Shown here in pieces: positions 23,506 to 33,695 of a stretch of 64,000 nucleotides of DNA. The stretch covers positions 1,892,501-1,956,500 of the forward strand of contig NC_011899.1 of the NCBI RefSeq assembly GCF_000020485.1. The letters run 5' to 3'. The notes beneath the pieces were generated by a model. That model had not been told where the DNA came from and made no database searches. It worked only from the letters and a program-made list of their open reading frames with translations. The first letter of the stretch is position 1, and each line of letters begins with the position of its first letter. Position numbers and translations under genes: made by a program. The stretch is from Halothermothrix orenii H 168. Lineage in GTDB: Bacteria; Bacillota; Halanaerobiia; Halanaerobiales; Halothermotrichaceae.

Positions 23506-24561
23506 CTAACCCATCTCTTTACTGGAAGTTGGATTAACACCTTCACCGGGTATCTCTACAGAGAAAATACCCAGCTTCCAGGCCCCGTATACCAGGGCCA
23601 CCACTACCATAAAGAATACAATTATAGCATCGTAAAAATTAGAGCTATTGATAACAAGGGCCACTAACCCAAGAAAAAAGCTGACTCCATATACAGTCAT
23701 CACAGCCTGGCGCTGATCCATCCCCAGGGCCAGAAGCCGGTGATGGATATGACCATTATCAGCTTCCCCGATGGGTTTCCCGTTACAGATCCTTCTAATA
23801 ATAGCAAATACGGTATCAAAAATAGGAACCCCCAGGGCCAGCAAAGGAACTATTATGGTAACAGCAGCAGCACTCTTCAAAGCTCCTGCCGCCGATACTG
23901 CGGCCAGAATATAACCCAGAAACATGGCTCCGGTATCCCCCATATATATCTCGGCCGGGTTAAAATTATATTTTAAAAACCCGAGGGCACTTCCAGCCAG
24001 AGCCAGGGACAGGATCGGGGCATATACTTGTCCTTCCTGTAAACCAACAAAAAATAACGTCAGGGAAGCAATGGTAGCTACCCCGGATGCCAGGCCATCC
24101 AGACCGTCAATTAAATTAAGGGTATTGGTTATCCCTACTATCCACAAAATGGTCAAAGGAATTCCCCAGAATCCTAGATAGAACATTCCTCCAAAGGGAT
24201 TTGTTATAAATTCTACCCTGACACCATAGAGTATGAGAATAGAAGCAGCGGTAATCTGACCCAGCAATTTAACAAAAGGAGGTAACTCTCTGAGGTCATC
24301 AATAATTCCGGTTAACAGGATAACCGTTCCTCCCAGAAGTATTCCTGTTAATAATGAACCCGCCGGGGAAAATAGTAATACAGAAATAACAAATCCGAGA
24401 TATATAGCTATCCCCCCGAGGTTAGGAACAGGTTTGCTATTTAACCTCCTCTGATTCGGCATATCCACTGCCCCTATTGTCAGAGCCATTTTTTTAACCA
24501 GAGGTGTGCTTATAAAAGTCACCAGTAAGCCCAGTAAAAAGGCCAGAATACTGTTTAACAT
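23506..24561 (-). CDS. tagO: Undecaprenyl-phosphate GlcNAc-1-phosphate transferase (TagO/WecA type)
   Basis: 351 residues and about ten to eleven membrane helices. Family motifs are 'DMPNQRRLNSKPVPNLGG' near residue 35, 'NLIDGLDGLASG' near 150 with the Asp pair of the active site, 'YMGDTGAMFLGYIL' near 205 and 'GHIHHRLLALG' near 270. The enzyme moves GlcNAc-1-phosphate from UDP-GlcNAc to undecaprenyl phosphate, the start of many wall polymers. It is placed directly before wecB. The substrate is inferred from the epimerase neighbour. Confidence 0.92.
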   Translation of the reverse strand: MLNSILAFLLGLLVTFISTPLVKKMALTIGAVDMPNQRRLNSKPVPNLGGIAIYLGFVISVLLFSPAGSLLTGILLGGTVILLTGIIDDLRELPPFVKLLGQITAASILILYGVRVEFITNPFGGMFYLGFWGIPLTILWIVGITNTLNLIDGLDGLASGVATIASLTLFFVGLQEGQVYAPILSLALAGSALGFLKYNFNPAEIYMGDTGAMFLGYILAAVSAAGALKSAAAVTIIVPLLALGVPIFDTVFAIIRRICNGKPIGEADNGHIHHRLLALGMDQRQAVMTVYGVSFFLGLVALVINSSNFYDAIIVFFMVVVALVYGAWKLGIFSVEIPGEGVNPTSSKEMG

Positions 24562-24611
24562 TTAAACATCCCCTCTAACAGGAACAAATATTTTTAGTGG
24601 TTTTATAACAA

Positions 24612-25241
24612 TCATTTAGTACCATAAAGCCTGTCTCCGGCATCACCAAGTCCAGGTACAATATAGGCATGATCATTTAACTTCTCATCTACAGCAGCCG
24701 TAAAAATACTGACATCAGGGTGCTCTTCCTGTAATCTCTCAACTCCCTCAGGAGCAGCTATAAGACACATAAACTTAATACTCCTGGGATTACGTTCCTT
24801 TATGAAACTGATAGCCGCTGCAGCTGAACCTCCGGTAGCCAGCATAGGATCAACAACAATTAAATCCCTCTCATTTACATCTGAAGGGAGCTTACAGTAA
24901 TATTCGACCGGTTTTAATGTATCAGGGTCACGGTAAAGCCCTATATGTCCCACCTTGGCCGCAGGAATAAGTTTCAAGACCCCGTCAAGCATACCGAGTC
25001 CTGCCCTCAGGATGGGAACAACTCCCAGCTTTTTCCCGGATATTACTTTAAATCTGGCCTTCTGAATAGGGGTCTCAACTTCAACCTCTTCCAGGGGTAG
25101 ATCCCTGGTCACTTCGTAGGCCATCAAGGTGGCTACTTCATCTACCAGTTCCCTGAATTCTTTGGGACCGGTATCTTTATTCCTGATCAGGGTTAATTTA
25201 TGTTGTATTAGTGGATGGTCGATAACGGTTACCTTTCCCAT
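24612..25241 (-). CDS. upp: Uracil phosphoribosyltransferase
   Basis: 209 residues from the ATG at 25241, which follows GGGGAG by nine bases; an earlier in-frame start would overlap the rpiB domain. The PRPP loop '[18 protein letters not shown]' is near residue 125 and the uracil-binding C-terminal '[18 protein letters not shown]' is intact. Converts uracil and PRPP to UMP in pyrimidine salvage. The start codon is one base after the rpiB stop codon, so translation is coupled. Confidence 0.95.
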   Translation of the reverse strand: MGKVTVIDHPLIQHKLTLIRNKDTGPKEFRELVDEVATLMAYEVTRDLPLEEVEVETPIQKARFKVISGKKLGVVPILRAGLGMLDGVLKLIPAAKVGHIGLYRDPDTLKPVEYYCKLPSDVNERDLIVVDPMLATGGSAAAAISFIKERNPRSIKFMCLIAAPEGVERLQEEHPDVSIFTAAVDEKLNDHAYIVPGLGDAGDRLYGTK

Positions 25242-25242
25242 T

Positions 25243-26211
25243 TTAGTATTCTCCCCTTTCAATCCTGGTAATTTTATTAACCCTTCTTTCATGCCTGTCT
25301 CCATCAAAACCAGCTTCCAGCCAGGTTTTGACTATCTCTTTAGCCAGACCTATCCCTATAACCCTAGAACCCAGGGCCAGGACATTGGCATTATTATGAT
25401 TTCTGGCAGCCCGGGCAGAAAAAACATCATGGCAGAGGGCAGCCCTGACTCCCTCAACCTTATTGGCAGCAATAGACATGCCAATTCCGGTACCACACAC
25501 CAGAAGTCCCCGGTCATACTCCCCGGAGGCAACCCCTGATGCTACTTTATAGGCAAAATCAGGATAGTCTACAGATTCATCGGAATCAGTACCCATATCT
25601 GATACATCATATCCCAGCTCGTCCAGTAGTTTAATAATCTCCTGTTTCATTTCATAGCCGGCATGATCTGATCCAATAGCTATTTTCATATCTATATCAC
25701 CTCTTTTAATATTATTCTCGACCATCCCTTCTATTCCTTCTTCACTATTATAATAATTCAATTTTCCCATTATTTTTTGAAGATACTTCTTTATTTCATC
25801 CCGGGTCTGGCGGTATATCTCCAGGGACTGCCCGAAAGGATCTGAAACATCGGGATTTTCAGCCTGACCGGCAAATTCCTTAAGGGTATAGACCTTGCCT
25901 TTAGCTTCAGGAAAGTTATCAAGGAGCATATCTTTATGATTAATCGTCATAGTTAAAATAATATCGACATCTTTAATTAAGTCACCATCTACCTGTTTAG
26001 AAAGATGACCTGTCAGGTCTATTCCTTCTTCGCCCAGAACCCTGACAGCATTATCACTGGCTTTACCACCGGGAAAGGCCGCAATACCGGCTGAATCTAT
26101 TTCCCATTTTTTGTTTAAATCTTTATTTTGAGATAACATCTTCTCCAGCAGAAACCTGGCCATGGGACTACGGCAGGTATTCCCTGTACAGACAAAGAGT
26201 AATTTAGGCAT
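25243..26211 (-). CDS. Fused protein-arginine phosphatase (YwlE type) and ribose-5-phosphate isomerase B
   Basis: 322 residues with two domains. Residues 1-150 are a low-molecular-weight phosphatase: P-loop '[12 protein letters not shown]' from Cys8, with the Thr that marks arginine phosphatases in place of the Ile of tyrosine phosphatases, and the acid loop 'NPDVSDPFG' near 118. Residues 175-322 are RpiB: '[14 protein letters not shown]', '[17 protein letters not shown]' with the catalytic Cys, and '[17 protein letters not shown]'. In Bacillus these are neighbouring genes (ywlE, ywlF). Here the linker has no stop but has an internal ribosome site and ATG at 25689, so free RpiB (148 residues) may also be made. 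Confidence 0.88.
   Translation of the reverse strand: MPKLLFVCTGNTCRSPMARFLLEKMLSQNKDLNKKWEIDSAGIAAFPGGKASDNAVRVLGEEGIDLTGHLSKQVDGDLIKDVDIILTMTINHKDMLLDNFPEAKGKVYTLKEFAGQAENPDVSDPFGQSLEIYRQTRDEIKKYLQKIMGKLNYYNSEEGIEGMVENNIKRGDIDMKIAIGSDHAGYEMKQEIIKLLDELGYDVSDMGTDSDESVDYPDFAYKVASGVASGEYDRGLLVCGTGIGMSIAANKVEGVRAALCHDVFSARAARNHNNANVLALGSRVIGIGLAKEIVKTWLEAGFDGDRHERRVNKITRIERGEY
25687..25705 (-). promoter_or_regulatory. Internal ribosome binding site and start for the RpiB domain
   Basis: AGAGGTGAT lies six bases before an in-frame ATG (25689) at the exact beginning of the RpiB fold. It looks like the former intergenic start of a separate rpiB gene. Confidence 0.65.
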
Positions 26212-26242
26212 CCTGATCCCTCCTTACCATCCCTGTACTATT

Positions 26243-26815
26243 CTAGACTAACCCCATAAAATGGAGGCCCAGATAAATTAAAGCCAGTCCCCCGATAACC
26301 TGGGTATCATCCCCAATCCAGGAACCCACTTTAGAACCCAGGGATAAGCCGGAGGCCATCATAACCGTGGCTACACCTCCAAACAAAACAACTGCAAAAA
26401 TGCCAACATCCAGCATCCCCAGGCTAATACCAACCGAAAGGGCATCCATACTGACACTTATGGCCAGGGCAATAATCCCCCAACCGGTTAAATCAAAATT
26501 CTTGAGTTCCTGTTCCCTCCCCAGCCACTTTTCAACTATCATATAGAAACCTATCAGTAATAAAAGGCCTGCCCCGATGATTTTAAAAAACTTATCGACC
26601 TGGCCATAGCTCCAGAAATACCTGGTTACCAATTCTTCTATGGCATGGCCACCATAATACCCGGTCAGGGGCATAATAATATGAAAAAGGCCAATAATGG
26701 CGCTAATCTCAACTATTTTTGAGGGTTTAAATTGCTGAACTCCTACCACAACAGCAACCGAGAAGGCATCAGTTCCCAGGGCTACTGCCAGGGCTGCCAC
26801 TTCTATAAAACCCAA
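26243..26815 (-). CDS. mntP: Manganese efflux pump MntP
   Basis: 190 residues, six membrane helices in two repeats. The paired signatures 'ALGTDAFSVAVVVG' near residue 12 and 'AISVSMDALSVGISLG' near 118 contain the acidic residues typical of MntP, and 'GLFHIIMPLTGYYGG' follows the first. It exports Mn2+ from the cytoplasm. The TTG start has GGGGGGTAG upstream. Position near tsaC and ywlE is as in Bacillus. A palindrome-like element lies at 26836..26858. Confidence 0.92.
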   Translation of the reverse strand: MGFIEVAALAVALGTDAFSVAVVVGVQQFKPSKIVEISAIIGLFHIIMPLTGYYGGHAIEELVTRYFWSYGQVDKFFKIIGAGLLLLIGFYMIVEKWLGREQELKNFDLTGWGIIALAISVSMDALSVGISLGMLDVGIFAVVLFGGVATVMMASGLSLGSKVGSWIGDDTQVIGGLALIYLGLHFMGLV

Positions 26816-26835
26816 GAGCTACCCCCCTAAGTATC

Positions 26836-26858
26836 TGTGTCATGGCATATGTGTCACA
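26836..26858. promoter_or_regulatory. TGTGWCA-N9-TGWCACA element upstream of mntP
   Basis: TGTGACA and TGACACA (minus strand) face each other across nine bases, 21 nt before the mntP start. A regulator site is possible; the binding protein is unknown. No yybP-ykoY manganese riboswitch signature was recognised. Confidence 0.3.
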
Positions 26859-26893
26859 ATTAAAAAAAATTTCATTTCAGGCGTAAACAAGAT

Positions 26894-26938
26894 CTTACAG
26901 TAAAATCTCTTACAGTAAAATCTCTTACAGTAAAATCT
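26894..26938. repeat. Three tandem copies of a 15-bp unit
   Basis: CTTACAGTAAAATCT occurs three times without interruption. Further short duplications follow in the same 325-nt gene-free stretch between mntP and tsaC: AAGGTTAATA near 27001 and 27015, and CAAGATTTCACTA at 27092 and 27105. No gene or clear promoter is seen there. Confidence 0.9.
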
Positions 26939-27140
26939 ATTTATCCGGTAACTTATTTAGTAGTAATTTGAGGTATTTTTACAGCAAAGAATGTTCAGGT
27001 AAGGTTAATAGATAAGGTTAATAAGAACAAATTTACCTCCGGCCATAATCTTTTAAAAGTAAAAAACGTCTCAATAACCTGATATTAAAATCAAGATTTC
27101 ACTACAAGATTTCACTACTGATATTGAAGATTTTTAATGA

Positions 27141-28229
27141 TCACTCAACAACAATTTTCCCCGTTGCTGCTTTGGCCAGTCTATTCATTATAGCCTCCCC
27201 CAGTCCCTTCTCCGGAATGGTTTCAAAGAAAATAAGATCAATATTATCAGTATCCAGATTCCTTAAGATATCGAACATGCAGGCTGCAATCTTTTTAAAA
27301 TCATTCCTGGAACCAATTACAACCTTTTTAATACCTGTAGTTGAAAAACTTTTCAGGCTTTCTTTTAAAACCATATCCGTTTCTGAAGTAATTACGAGGG
27401 CAAGATTGTATCCTTTATATTTTTCTCCAACGTCTCTAATTTTATCAAAATCTCTGATTTCAATTAAATACAAGGGGGTCCGGGGGGAATAATGGCGGTA
27501 CTTCATACCTGGTGACAGGGGCTTTTTTCTATCTTCATTATCAGGATTTTCCGGGCTAAACCCGGTTACTTCAGCTATCTCCTCCCTGGTAACACCACCG
27601 GGGCGGAGAATAACAGGGTTCCCACTCCTGATATCAATCACAGTCGATTCTACTCCGACAGAGGACGGTCCACCATCAATTATAAAGGGAATCCTACCCT
27701 TTAAATCTTTAAAAACATGCTCAGCCCTGGTAGGACTCGGTGATCCCGAGAGATTGGCACTGGGGGCAGCAACCGGGACAGAGCTCAAACCAATTAATGC
27801 CCTTGCTACCGGGTTGTCCGGAAACCTGACCGCTACACTCTCAAGACCGGCTGTAGTCACCCCGGGAATCGTCTCTTTTTTTTCAAAAATAAGGGTCAGG
27901 GGTCCGGGCCAGAAATGTTTTATTAATCTACGGGTCGTATCGGAGAGGGGGTTTTTTATAATGTCGTAAAGCTGATCCATCTCACCGATATGAACAATTA
28001 GAGGGTTATCCCGGGGCCGACCTTTGGCTTTAAAAATTTTTTTGACAGCACTTTCACTGGTAGCATCTGCCCCTAACCCGTATACCGTCTCTGTAGGAAA
28101 AGCAACAACCTCCCCTTTTTGCAAAAGGGAGGCCCCTTCCCTGATAGCATCATTCTCTTTCAGTTTAAGTATATCCTGTTTTTTAATAAGGTCCCGATTG
28201 ACCCTGCCGATTCTGGTTTTATATTCCAT
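27141..28229 (-). CDS. tsaC: L-threonylcarbamoyladenylate synthase (Sua5 type)
   Basis: 362 residues from the ATG at 28229 (GGAAGGA eight bases upstream). Residues 20-210 are the YrdC domain: 'GEVVAFPTETVYGLGADAT', 'KAKGRPRDNPLIVHI' and 'SVPVAAPSANLSGSPSPT'. The linker 'LSPGMKYRHYSP' leads to a C-terminal Sua5 domain of about 125 residues, so this is the long form. It makes threonylcarbamoyl-AMP for the t6A base at position 37 of tRNAs that read ANN codons. It follows prmC by 20 nt. Confidence 0.94.
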   Translation of the reverse strand: MEYKTRIGRVNRDLIKKQDILKLKENDAIREGASLLQKGEVVAFPTETVYGLGADATSESAVKKIFKAKGRPRDNPLIVHIGEMDQLYDIIKNPLSDTTRRLIKHFWPGPLTLIFEKKETIPGVTTAGLESVAVRFPDNPVARALIGLSSVPVAAPSANLSGSPSPTRAEHVFKDLKGRIPFIIDGGPSSVGVESTVIDIRSGNPVILRPGGVTREEIAEVTGFSPENPDNEDRKKPLSPGMKYRHYSPRTPLYLIEIRDFDKIRDVGEKYKGYNLALVITSETDMVLKESLKSFSTTGIKKVVIGSRNDFKKIAACMFDILRNLDTDNIDLIFFETIPEKGLGEAIMNRLAKAATGKIVVE

Positions 28230-28249
28230 CCTCAATTTCCTTCCCTGTT

Positions 28250-29107
28250 TTATTTTTTGCGGGCAATAACAACCCGGTCCAGGCCAGAATAATCCTGTAA
28301 AACCCTGATATCACCCCAGGGCAGGCCTGACAAAATATCCCTGATACTGTCGGCCTGATGGTAACCTATCTCCAGTCCTAAAATACCTCCCGGGACAAGT
28401 ACTTTCAAAGCCCGCGGGATTAACTCCCGGTAAATCTTTAAGCCATCAGCCCCTCCATCAAGGGCCTGTGAAGGCTCATAGGTAACTTCCAGCGGCAGTT
28501 TTTTCATTTCATTTCCGGTCAGGTAAGGGGGATTGGAGACAACTATATTAACATTATCCTTTTCCATTTTAATTAAAGGATCAAGTAAATTACCCTTAAT
28601 AACCTTGACCCTCTCCCCTAGATTATGCCTCTTGATGTTGGTCCGGGCCACTTCCAGAGCCTTATCGGATATATCAATCCCCAGAACCCGGGCTCCGGGG
28701 AGATAGTGAGCAAGGCTGACAGCTATAACCCCGCTCCCCGTTCCTACATCAACGATATTGGGATTATCAATATTTTTTGCCTGACAGAGTGAAATTATCT
28801 CTTCCACCAGAATCTCGGTCTCCGGTCTGGGTATTAAAACACTCCTGTTCACTTTAAAATCAAGGGACATAAATTCTTTGTGTCCTGTTAGATAGGCAAC
28901 AGGTATCCCCCTGGCCCGGTTAATAACCATCTCCCGGTAAGCTTCAACTTCTTTATTTTTTAGCGGTAAATCATATTTAACATAAAGCTGAATCCGTTCC
29001 ATATCAAGGAGATGAGCCAGAAGGACTTCAGCATCAAGCCGGGGATTATCTATATTCTGCTTTTTAAAAAAATCAATAGCACTGTTTAATACCTCTTTTA
29101 CAGTCAC
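28250..29107 (-). CDS. prmC: Release factor glutamine methyltransferase
   Basis: 285 residues. N-terminal helical domain is followed by an SAM-dependent methyltransferase: 'IVDVGTGSGVIAVSLA' near residue 118 and the substrate motif 'VVSNPPYLTG' near 190. It methylates the Gln of the GGQ motif in release factors, and the prfA gene lies immediately upstream: the GTG start shares one base with the prfA stop codon. GGAG lies eleven bases upstream of the start. Confidence 0.95.
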   Translation of the reverse strand: MTVKEVLNSAIDFFKKQNIDNPRLDAEVLLAHLLDMERIQLYVKYDLPLKNKEVEAYREMVINRARGIPVAYLTGHKEFMSLDFKVNRSVLIPRPETEILVEEIISLCQAKNIDNPNIVDVGTGSGVIAVSLAHYLPGARVLGIDISDKALEVARTNIKRHNLGERVKVIKGNLLDPLIKMEKDNVNIVVSNPPYLTGNEMKKLPLEVTYEPSQALDGGADGLKIYRELIPRALKVLVPGGILGLEIGYHQADSIRDILSGLPWGDIRVLQDYSGLDRVVIARKK

Positions 29108-30183
29108 TATTTTAGCTTCTCCAATCTTTTAATAGTATCTTCTTTAATTAAATTATCAATAATAAGATCCAGGTTTCCGTCCAGAATATCATTCAATTGA
29201 TGAATGGTCAAATTGATTCTGTGGTCACTGACCCGTCCCTGGGGGAAATTATAGGTCCTGATTTTCTCACTGCGGTCCCCGGAGCCGATCTGGCTTTTCC
29301 GGGCTTCATCAATTTCCGCCTGCTTTTCTTTTTCCATTAACTCCTTGAGCCGTGCCCGTAGAATACGCATGGCCCTGGCTTTGTTCTTATGCTGTGATTT
29401 TTCATCCTGACAGGATACAACCAGCCCTGTCGGTTCATGGGTTATCCGCACGGCAGAGTCAGTAGTATTAACACTCTGCCCTCCGGGGCCACTTGACCTG
29501 TAAACATCTATCCGTAAATCATTGGGGTCAATATCTACATCAACCTCTTCAGCCTCAGGTAGAACGGCAACAGTGGCTGTAGATGTATGAATCCGGCCTC
29601 CAGATTCAGTGGTCGGAACCCTCTGAACCCGGTGCACCCCACTTTCATATTTAAGACGGCTGTATACATTTTTTCCTTCAACCGTAAATATAATCTCCTT
29701 ATACCCGCCTATTCCAGAAGCATTGGCACTTATAACTTCTGTTTTCCAGTTTTTGCTTTCAGCATACCGGGAATACATCCGGTAAAGGTCAGCAGCAAAA
29801 AGGCCGGCTTCGTCTCCTCCGGCCCCGGCCCTGATTTCAACAATAACATTTTTTTCATCATTGGGGTCTTCAGGTAGCAACATATAGGTAAGCTCATCTT
29901 CCATTTTCTCCTTGCGCGGGGTTAATTCCTTAAGCTCCATTTCAGCCAGTTCTCTAACTTCCTGCTCCTCTTCCTCTTCAATAATGGAGTGGGCTTCTTC
30001 AACCCGGCTTAGCACCTTTTTGTACTCCCTGTATTTGCTGACAATCTCTTTTAATTTACCATGTTCTTTGAGAAGTTTTTGATACTGTTCACTGTTATTA
30101 ATAACATCAGGGTCACTGATTTCTTTGTTAAGTTCATTATATCTATCGACTAATTTATCAAGTTTTTTCGTTAAATCAAACAT
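29107..30183 (-). CDS. prfA: Peptide chain release factor 1
   Basis: 358 residues from the ATG at 30183 (AAAGGA nine bases upstream); the frame extends 18 codons further into yqhQ. The GGQ motif is in '[19 protein letters not shown]' near residue 230, and '[17 protein letters not shown]' precedes it. RF1 reads UAA and UAG stop codons. The start overlaps the yqhQ stop by eight bases and the end overlaps prmC, so expression is coupled. Confidence 0.96.
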   Translation of the reverse strand: MFDLTKKLDKLVDRYNELNKEISDPDVINNSEQYQKLLKEHGKLKEIVSKYREYKKVLSRVEEAHSIIEEEEEQEVRELAEMELKELTPRKEKMEDELTYMLLPEDPNDEKNVIVEIRAGAGGDEAGLFAADLYRMYSRYAESKNWKTEVISANASGIGGYKEIIFTVEGKNVYSRLKYESGVHRVQRVPTTESGGRIHTSTATVAVLPEAEEVDVDIDPNDLRIDVYRSSGPGGQSVNTTDSAVRITHEPTGLVVSCQDEKSQHKNKARAMRILRARLKELMEKEKQAEIDEARKSQIGSGDRSEKIRTYNFPQGRVSDHRINLTIHQLNDILDGNLDLIIDNLIKEDTIKRLEKLK

Positions 30184-31057
30184 TTGACCCATTCCTTTCT
30201 TCTTCTGGTAATACTGCCTTAAGGGCAGCGATAGCAACCTCTAGCATAGAATCATCTGGTTCGACTGTCGTTAATTTTTGCAGCCACAGTCCCGGGGTAG
30301 CAATACAACGGATAAAGGGATTAACCTTATCACGACCAGCCAGTTTAATTATCTCATAGGATACCCCGGCAATAATCGGCAGAAGTAATAAATGGTATAA
30401 GATCCTTTCCAGAAAAGGAGGCCGGCCAAAAAATGAAAAGAAAAATATACTCAACAAAATCACCAGAAAAATAAAGTTGGTCCCACACCTGGGATGAAGG
30501 GTACTGAATTTACGGGCATTTTCCACAGTAAGGGGTAAATTTGATTCATAATTATGAATAACCTTGTGTTCAGCCCCGTGATACATAAATACCCTTTTAA
30601 CTTCTTTCATTCTTGAAATAATAAAAAGATAAGTCAAAAAAGCAGTTATCTTAACCAGTCCCTCTATAATATTCAGAACTATACTCTGTTCAACCAGTGG
30701 CTGAATCAAAGCAATAACCCCGGCTGGAAAAGCGACAAAAAGCAAAATAGCCAGGGCAAAGGATATAACAACACTCAGGGCCATTTCCCAGGGAGAGATT
30801 TCCTCCTCTTCCTCTGTGGCCTCATTTGCAGAATAGGTTAAAGATTTAACACCAATCGTCAATGAACTGATAAGGGCAACAACACCTCTAATAAATGGCC
30901 ATTTTAAAAAGGGAAACCTTTCCCCGATGGACCTGAGGTGGATTCTTTCCACAACAATTTCATCCGTAGGTTTACGGACAGCTATGGCTGCCCTGTCCTT
31001 ACCTCTCATCATTACACCTTCAATAACAGCCTGACCACCGTATTGTGGTTCACTCAT
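30176..31057 (-). CDS. yqhQ: YqhQ-type DUF1385 membrane protein
   Basis: 293 residues. The N-terminal '[20 protein letters not shown]' and '[15 protein letters not shown]' near residue 165 plus '[18 protein letters not shown]' are DUF1385 signatures. Four to five membrane helices. Function is not established; the conserved His and Cys suggest metal binding. It overlaps tdk by eight bases and prfA by eight bases. Bacillus has a comparable gene near prfA. Confidence 0.88.
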   Translation of the reverse strand: MSEPQYGGQAVIEGVMMRGKDRAAIAVRKPTDEIVVERIHLRSIGERFPFLKWPFIRGVVALISSLTIGVKSLTYSANEATEEEEEISPWEMALSVVISFALAILLFVAFPAGVIALIQPLVEQSIVLNIIEGLVKITAFLTYLFIISRMKEVKRVFMYHGAEHKVIHNYESNLPLTVENARKFSTLHPRCGTNFIFLVILLSIFFFSFFGRPPFLERILYHLLLLPIIAGVSYEIIKLAGRDKVNPFIRCIATPGLWLQKLTTVEPDDSMLEVAIAALKAVLPEEERNGSNV

Positions 31058-31646
31058 TCTTTTCTCCCCTTTTATTCTTTACTTCATGGCATTTTCGACA
31101 ACGGGCTTCATATACCTCTTCAGCCCCAACCATAATTACGGGATCATCGTAAGAAGCTGGTTCTCCATCAATCAGTCGCTGAGTACGGCTGGCCAGTTCC
31201 CCACATTTTACACAGATTGCATGGAGTTTATCGACATATTCAGCCCTGGCCAGTAGTTCCGGTACCGGGCCAAAGGGTTCCCCCCTGAAATCGCGATCCA
31301 GGCCGGCCACAATAACCCTCTTCCCCTCATCAGCAAGTTGTTCACAGATAGAAATGATCCCGTTACTAAAAAACTGTACTTCATCTATTCCGACCACTTC
31401 GGTATTTTTATCAATCCTCTGTAAAATTTCCTCAGGGTGATTGACCGGTATAGCCTCAATTCTTTCCCCATTATGGGAAACAACATCCTTATTACTATAG
31501 CGGTTGTCTATAACCGGTTTAAAAACATGAGCTTTCTGTCTGGCTATTTCAACCCGGCGCAACCGCCGGATCAGTTCTTCACTTTTACCACAGTACATGG
31601 GACCGGTAATAACCTCTATCCATCCAGTATTGTTTATCTGGTACAT
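31050..31646 (-). CDS. tdk: Thymidine kinase
   Basis: 198 residues, type II thymidine kinase. P-loop '[17 protein letters not shown]' near residue 16, Walker B-like '[13 protein letters not shown]' near 85, the zinc site '[13 protein letters not shown]' and 'CRKCHEVK', and the lasso loop '[13 protein letters not shown]'. It phosphorylates deoxythymidine with ATP. GAGGTGGAGAGGAG precedes the ATG. Confidence 0.95.
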   Translation of the reverse strand: MYQINNTGWIEVITGPMYCGKSEELIRRLRRVEIARQKAHVFKPVIDNRYSNKDVVSHNGERIEAIPVNHPEEILQRIDKNTEVVGIDEVQFFSNGIISICEQLADEGKRVIVAGLDRDFRGEPFGPVPELLARAEYVDKLHAICVKCGELASRTQRLIDGEPASYDDPVIMVGAEEVYEARCRKCHEVKNKRGEKNE

Positions 31647-31770
31647 CTCCTCTCCACCTCTTAAAAACGTTGATTTTGACTAATCCATCTAAACTGCTGT
31701 CAATATTTATTCATCAATTATGAAAATCCTTGATTTAAATAATTTACTATATTTTGGTAATAAAAATATT

Positions 31771-31794
31771 AAAAAAGCAGAGCTTAAGCCCTGC
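31771..31794 (-). terminator. Terminator after rpmE
   Basis: GCAGGGC TTAA GCTCTGC (one G-U pair) followed by T6 on the minus strand, 17 nt past the rpmE stop. Confidence 0.8.
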
Positions 31795-31810
31795 CCTGAA
31801 CCGGGGCTTC

Positions 31811-32017
31811 CTACTCTTCAGAAAGCCCGTATTTTTTGTTAAACCTTTCGATCCGACCACCTTTAGTGGCTTTGCGCTGTTTACCTGTGTAAAAGGGATG
31901 ACACCTGGAGCATACTTCTACATGGATATCTTCTTTAGTGGAGTTTGTTTCATATTCAGCACCACAGGCACATACAATCTTGGTCTTCTTAATCTCGGGA
32001 TGAATACCTTTTTTCAT
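31811..32017 (-). CDS. rpmE: 50S ribosomal protein L31, zinc-binding form
   Basis: 68 residues from the ATG at 32017 (AGAGGTGAT four bases upstream). Zinc ligands are present: 'CACG' near residue 16 and '[12 protein letters not shown]' near 37, so it is the Cys-containing (C+) form rather than the zinc-free paralogue. It follows rho, the order found in Bacillus. Confidence 0.96.
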
Positions 32018-32089
32018 GATATCACCTCTTTCTCCTTTTTCAACTTTTATATTATAACACACGTAAATTCTCTCTGCAACCGATGGGCA

Positions 32090-33346
32090 TTAACCAAATA
32101 CCCTGTTGAGGCTTACCAATAAATCCCTGTTTGTTCTGGTATTATGAAGCTGTTTTATAAAAGACTCCATGATTTCTGTGGTACTGGTGTTTGCAATCCC
32201 TTTACGCAACTTCCACATAGTATCCAGTTCTTTTTTATCAAGGAGGAGTTCTTCCTTTCTCGTTCCTGACTTCTTGATATCAATAGCCGGGAATAGCCTC
32301 TGTTCTGCCAGGTGACGATTTAAATGTATTTCCATATTTCCCGTTCCCTTAAACTCTTCATAAATAACATCATCCATCCTGCTACCGGTATCTACCAGGG
32401 CTGTAGCCAGAATAGTTAAACTGCCACCTTCTTCAATATTCCGCCCTGCCCCAAAAAACCTTTTTGGGAAATGCATGGCATTGGGGTCTAATCCACCGGA
32501 GAGAGTACGGCCGCTTGGTGGTATGGTTACATTGGCTGCGCGGGCCAGTCGGGTTATACTATCAAGGAGGATTATTACATCATATTTGTGTTCTACCAGG
32601 CGTTTAGCCTTCTTTAAAACCAGTTCAGCCACCTGAAGGTGGTTTTCCGGTGGTTCATCAAAAGTAGAACTGATTACCTCAGCATCAACTGACCTTTTCA
32701 TATCAGTAACCTCTTCAGGCCTCTCATCTATTAATAAAATCATCAACCTGGCTTCAGGGTAATTATGGGTAATACTATTGGCTATCTTTTTTAATAGAAC
32801 CGTTTTTCCGGCCTTCGGTGGGGATACTATTAACCCCCGCTGCCCCTTTCCAATTGGAGCCACCAGATCTATCAATCGGGTAGAAATTTCATTGGGATGA
32901 TATTCCAGTTTTAACCTTTCCACAGGATAAAGGGGAGTCAGGTCTTCAAAATAAGCCCTGTCCCTGGCCCTCTCTGGATCCTGAAAATTGACGGCCTCTA
33001 TCCTGAGCAGGGCAAAATACCTCTCTCCCTCTTTAGGCTCCCGTACCTGTCCTGATACTACATCACCAGTTCTCAAATCAAACCTCCTGATCTGGGAAGC
33101 CGATATATAGATATCATCACTGGAGGGAACATATTTAGAAGGCCTTAAAAAACCATAGCCTTCACCATTAACAATCTCGAGAACCCCTTCAGCAAAAATA
33201 TGCCCCCCCTTCTCCGTTTCTCTCTTTAAAATAGCAAAGATTAAGTCTTTTTTTCTCATATGAGTATATCCGGTAACATCGAGCTCTTTAGCCAGTTTAT
33301 GTAACTCAGTAATAGTTTTTTTCTCAAGTTCACTGATATTAAGCAA
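32090..33346 (-). CDS. rho: Transcription termination factor Rho
   Basis: 418 residues from the TTG at 33346, six bases after GGTGGG; the frame has a GTG 30 bases earlier without support. The N-terminal helical domain is followed by the RNA-binding cold-shock-like domain ('[20 protein letters not shown]') and the ATPase: Walker A '[15 protein letters not shown]' near residue 180 and the Q/R loops '[19 protein letters not shown]'. Helicase that terminates unstructured transcripts. AT-rich repeat DNA lies upstream. Confidence 0.95.
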   Translation of the reverse strand: MLNISELEKKTITELHKLAKELDVTGYTHMRKKDLIFAILKRETEKGGHIFAEGVLEIVNGEGYGFLRPSKYVPSSDDIYISASQIRRFDLRTGDVVSGQVREPKEGERYFALLRIEAVNFQDPERARDRAYFEDLTPLYPVERLKLEYHPNEISTRLIDLVAPIGKGQRGLIVSPPKAGKTVLLKKIANSITHNYPEARLMILLIDERPEEVTDMKRSVDAEVISSTFDEPPENHLQVAELVLKKAKRLVEHKYDVIILLDSITRLARAANVTIPPSGRTLSGGLDPNAMHFPKRFFGAGRNIEEGGSLTILATALVDTGSRMDDVIYEEFKGTGNMEIHLNRHLAEQRLFPAIDIKKSGTRKEELLLDKKELDTMWKLRKGIANTSTTEIMESFIKQLHNTRTNRDLLVSLNRVFG

Positions 33347-33636
33347 TACAAACCCACCTTTCTTAACCGATAACACTGGAAAATTAGAAAACCTATAGTC
33401 AAATTAAGTAAAACTCAAATTAAGTAAAAATTTTGTAATATATAAAGTAAAATTTTTAAATTTTATAATATAAAAGTATAATTTTATAATATAAGCAGAT
33501 ATTTAAGAACAAAAAATATTTTTATATAAATGGTTAGTATTCCTGTGAACAGGTCAGGCTGGATTAAAGCGGGGTCAAATGTGGTTTGATTTATGAAGGA
33601 GAATAGTGGCAGTAATTGAACAGGGGGTATAAGGAA
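33347..33636. other. AT-rich gene-free stretch with tandem repeats upstream of rho
   Basis: A 16-bp unit beginning TCAAATTAAGTAAAA occurs twice in tandem (33399..33430), and ATTTTATAATATAA occurs at 33460 and 33481. Several TATAAT-like hexamers make the rho promoter impossible to place with confidence. No gene seen. Confidence 0.5.
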
Positions 33637-33637
33637 A

Positions 33638-33667
33638 AGGGTATACCTGCTTTCACAGGAATACCCT
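33638..33667 (-). terminator. Terminator after fba
   Basis: AGGGTATTCCTG/CAGGTATACCCT stem with a six-base loop and TTTTCCTT on the minus strand, 28 nt after the fba stop. Confidence 0.75.
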
Positions 33668-33695
33668 GTATAACCCGTTAACCCATTAATTCCGG

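Noticed and set aside
26894-26938. CRISPR array
   Set aside because: The 15-bp units are directly joined without spacers and there are only three; no cas genes are present.
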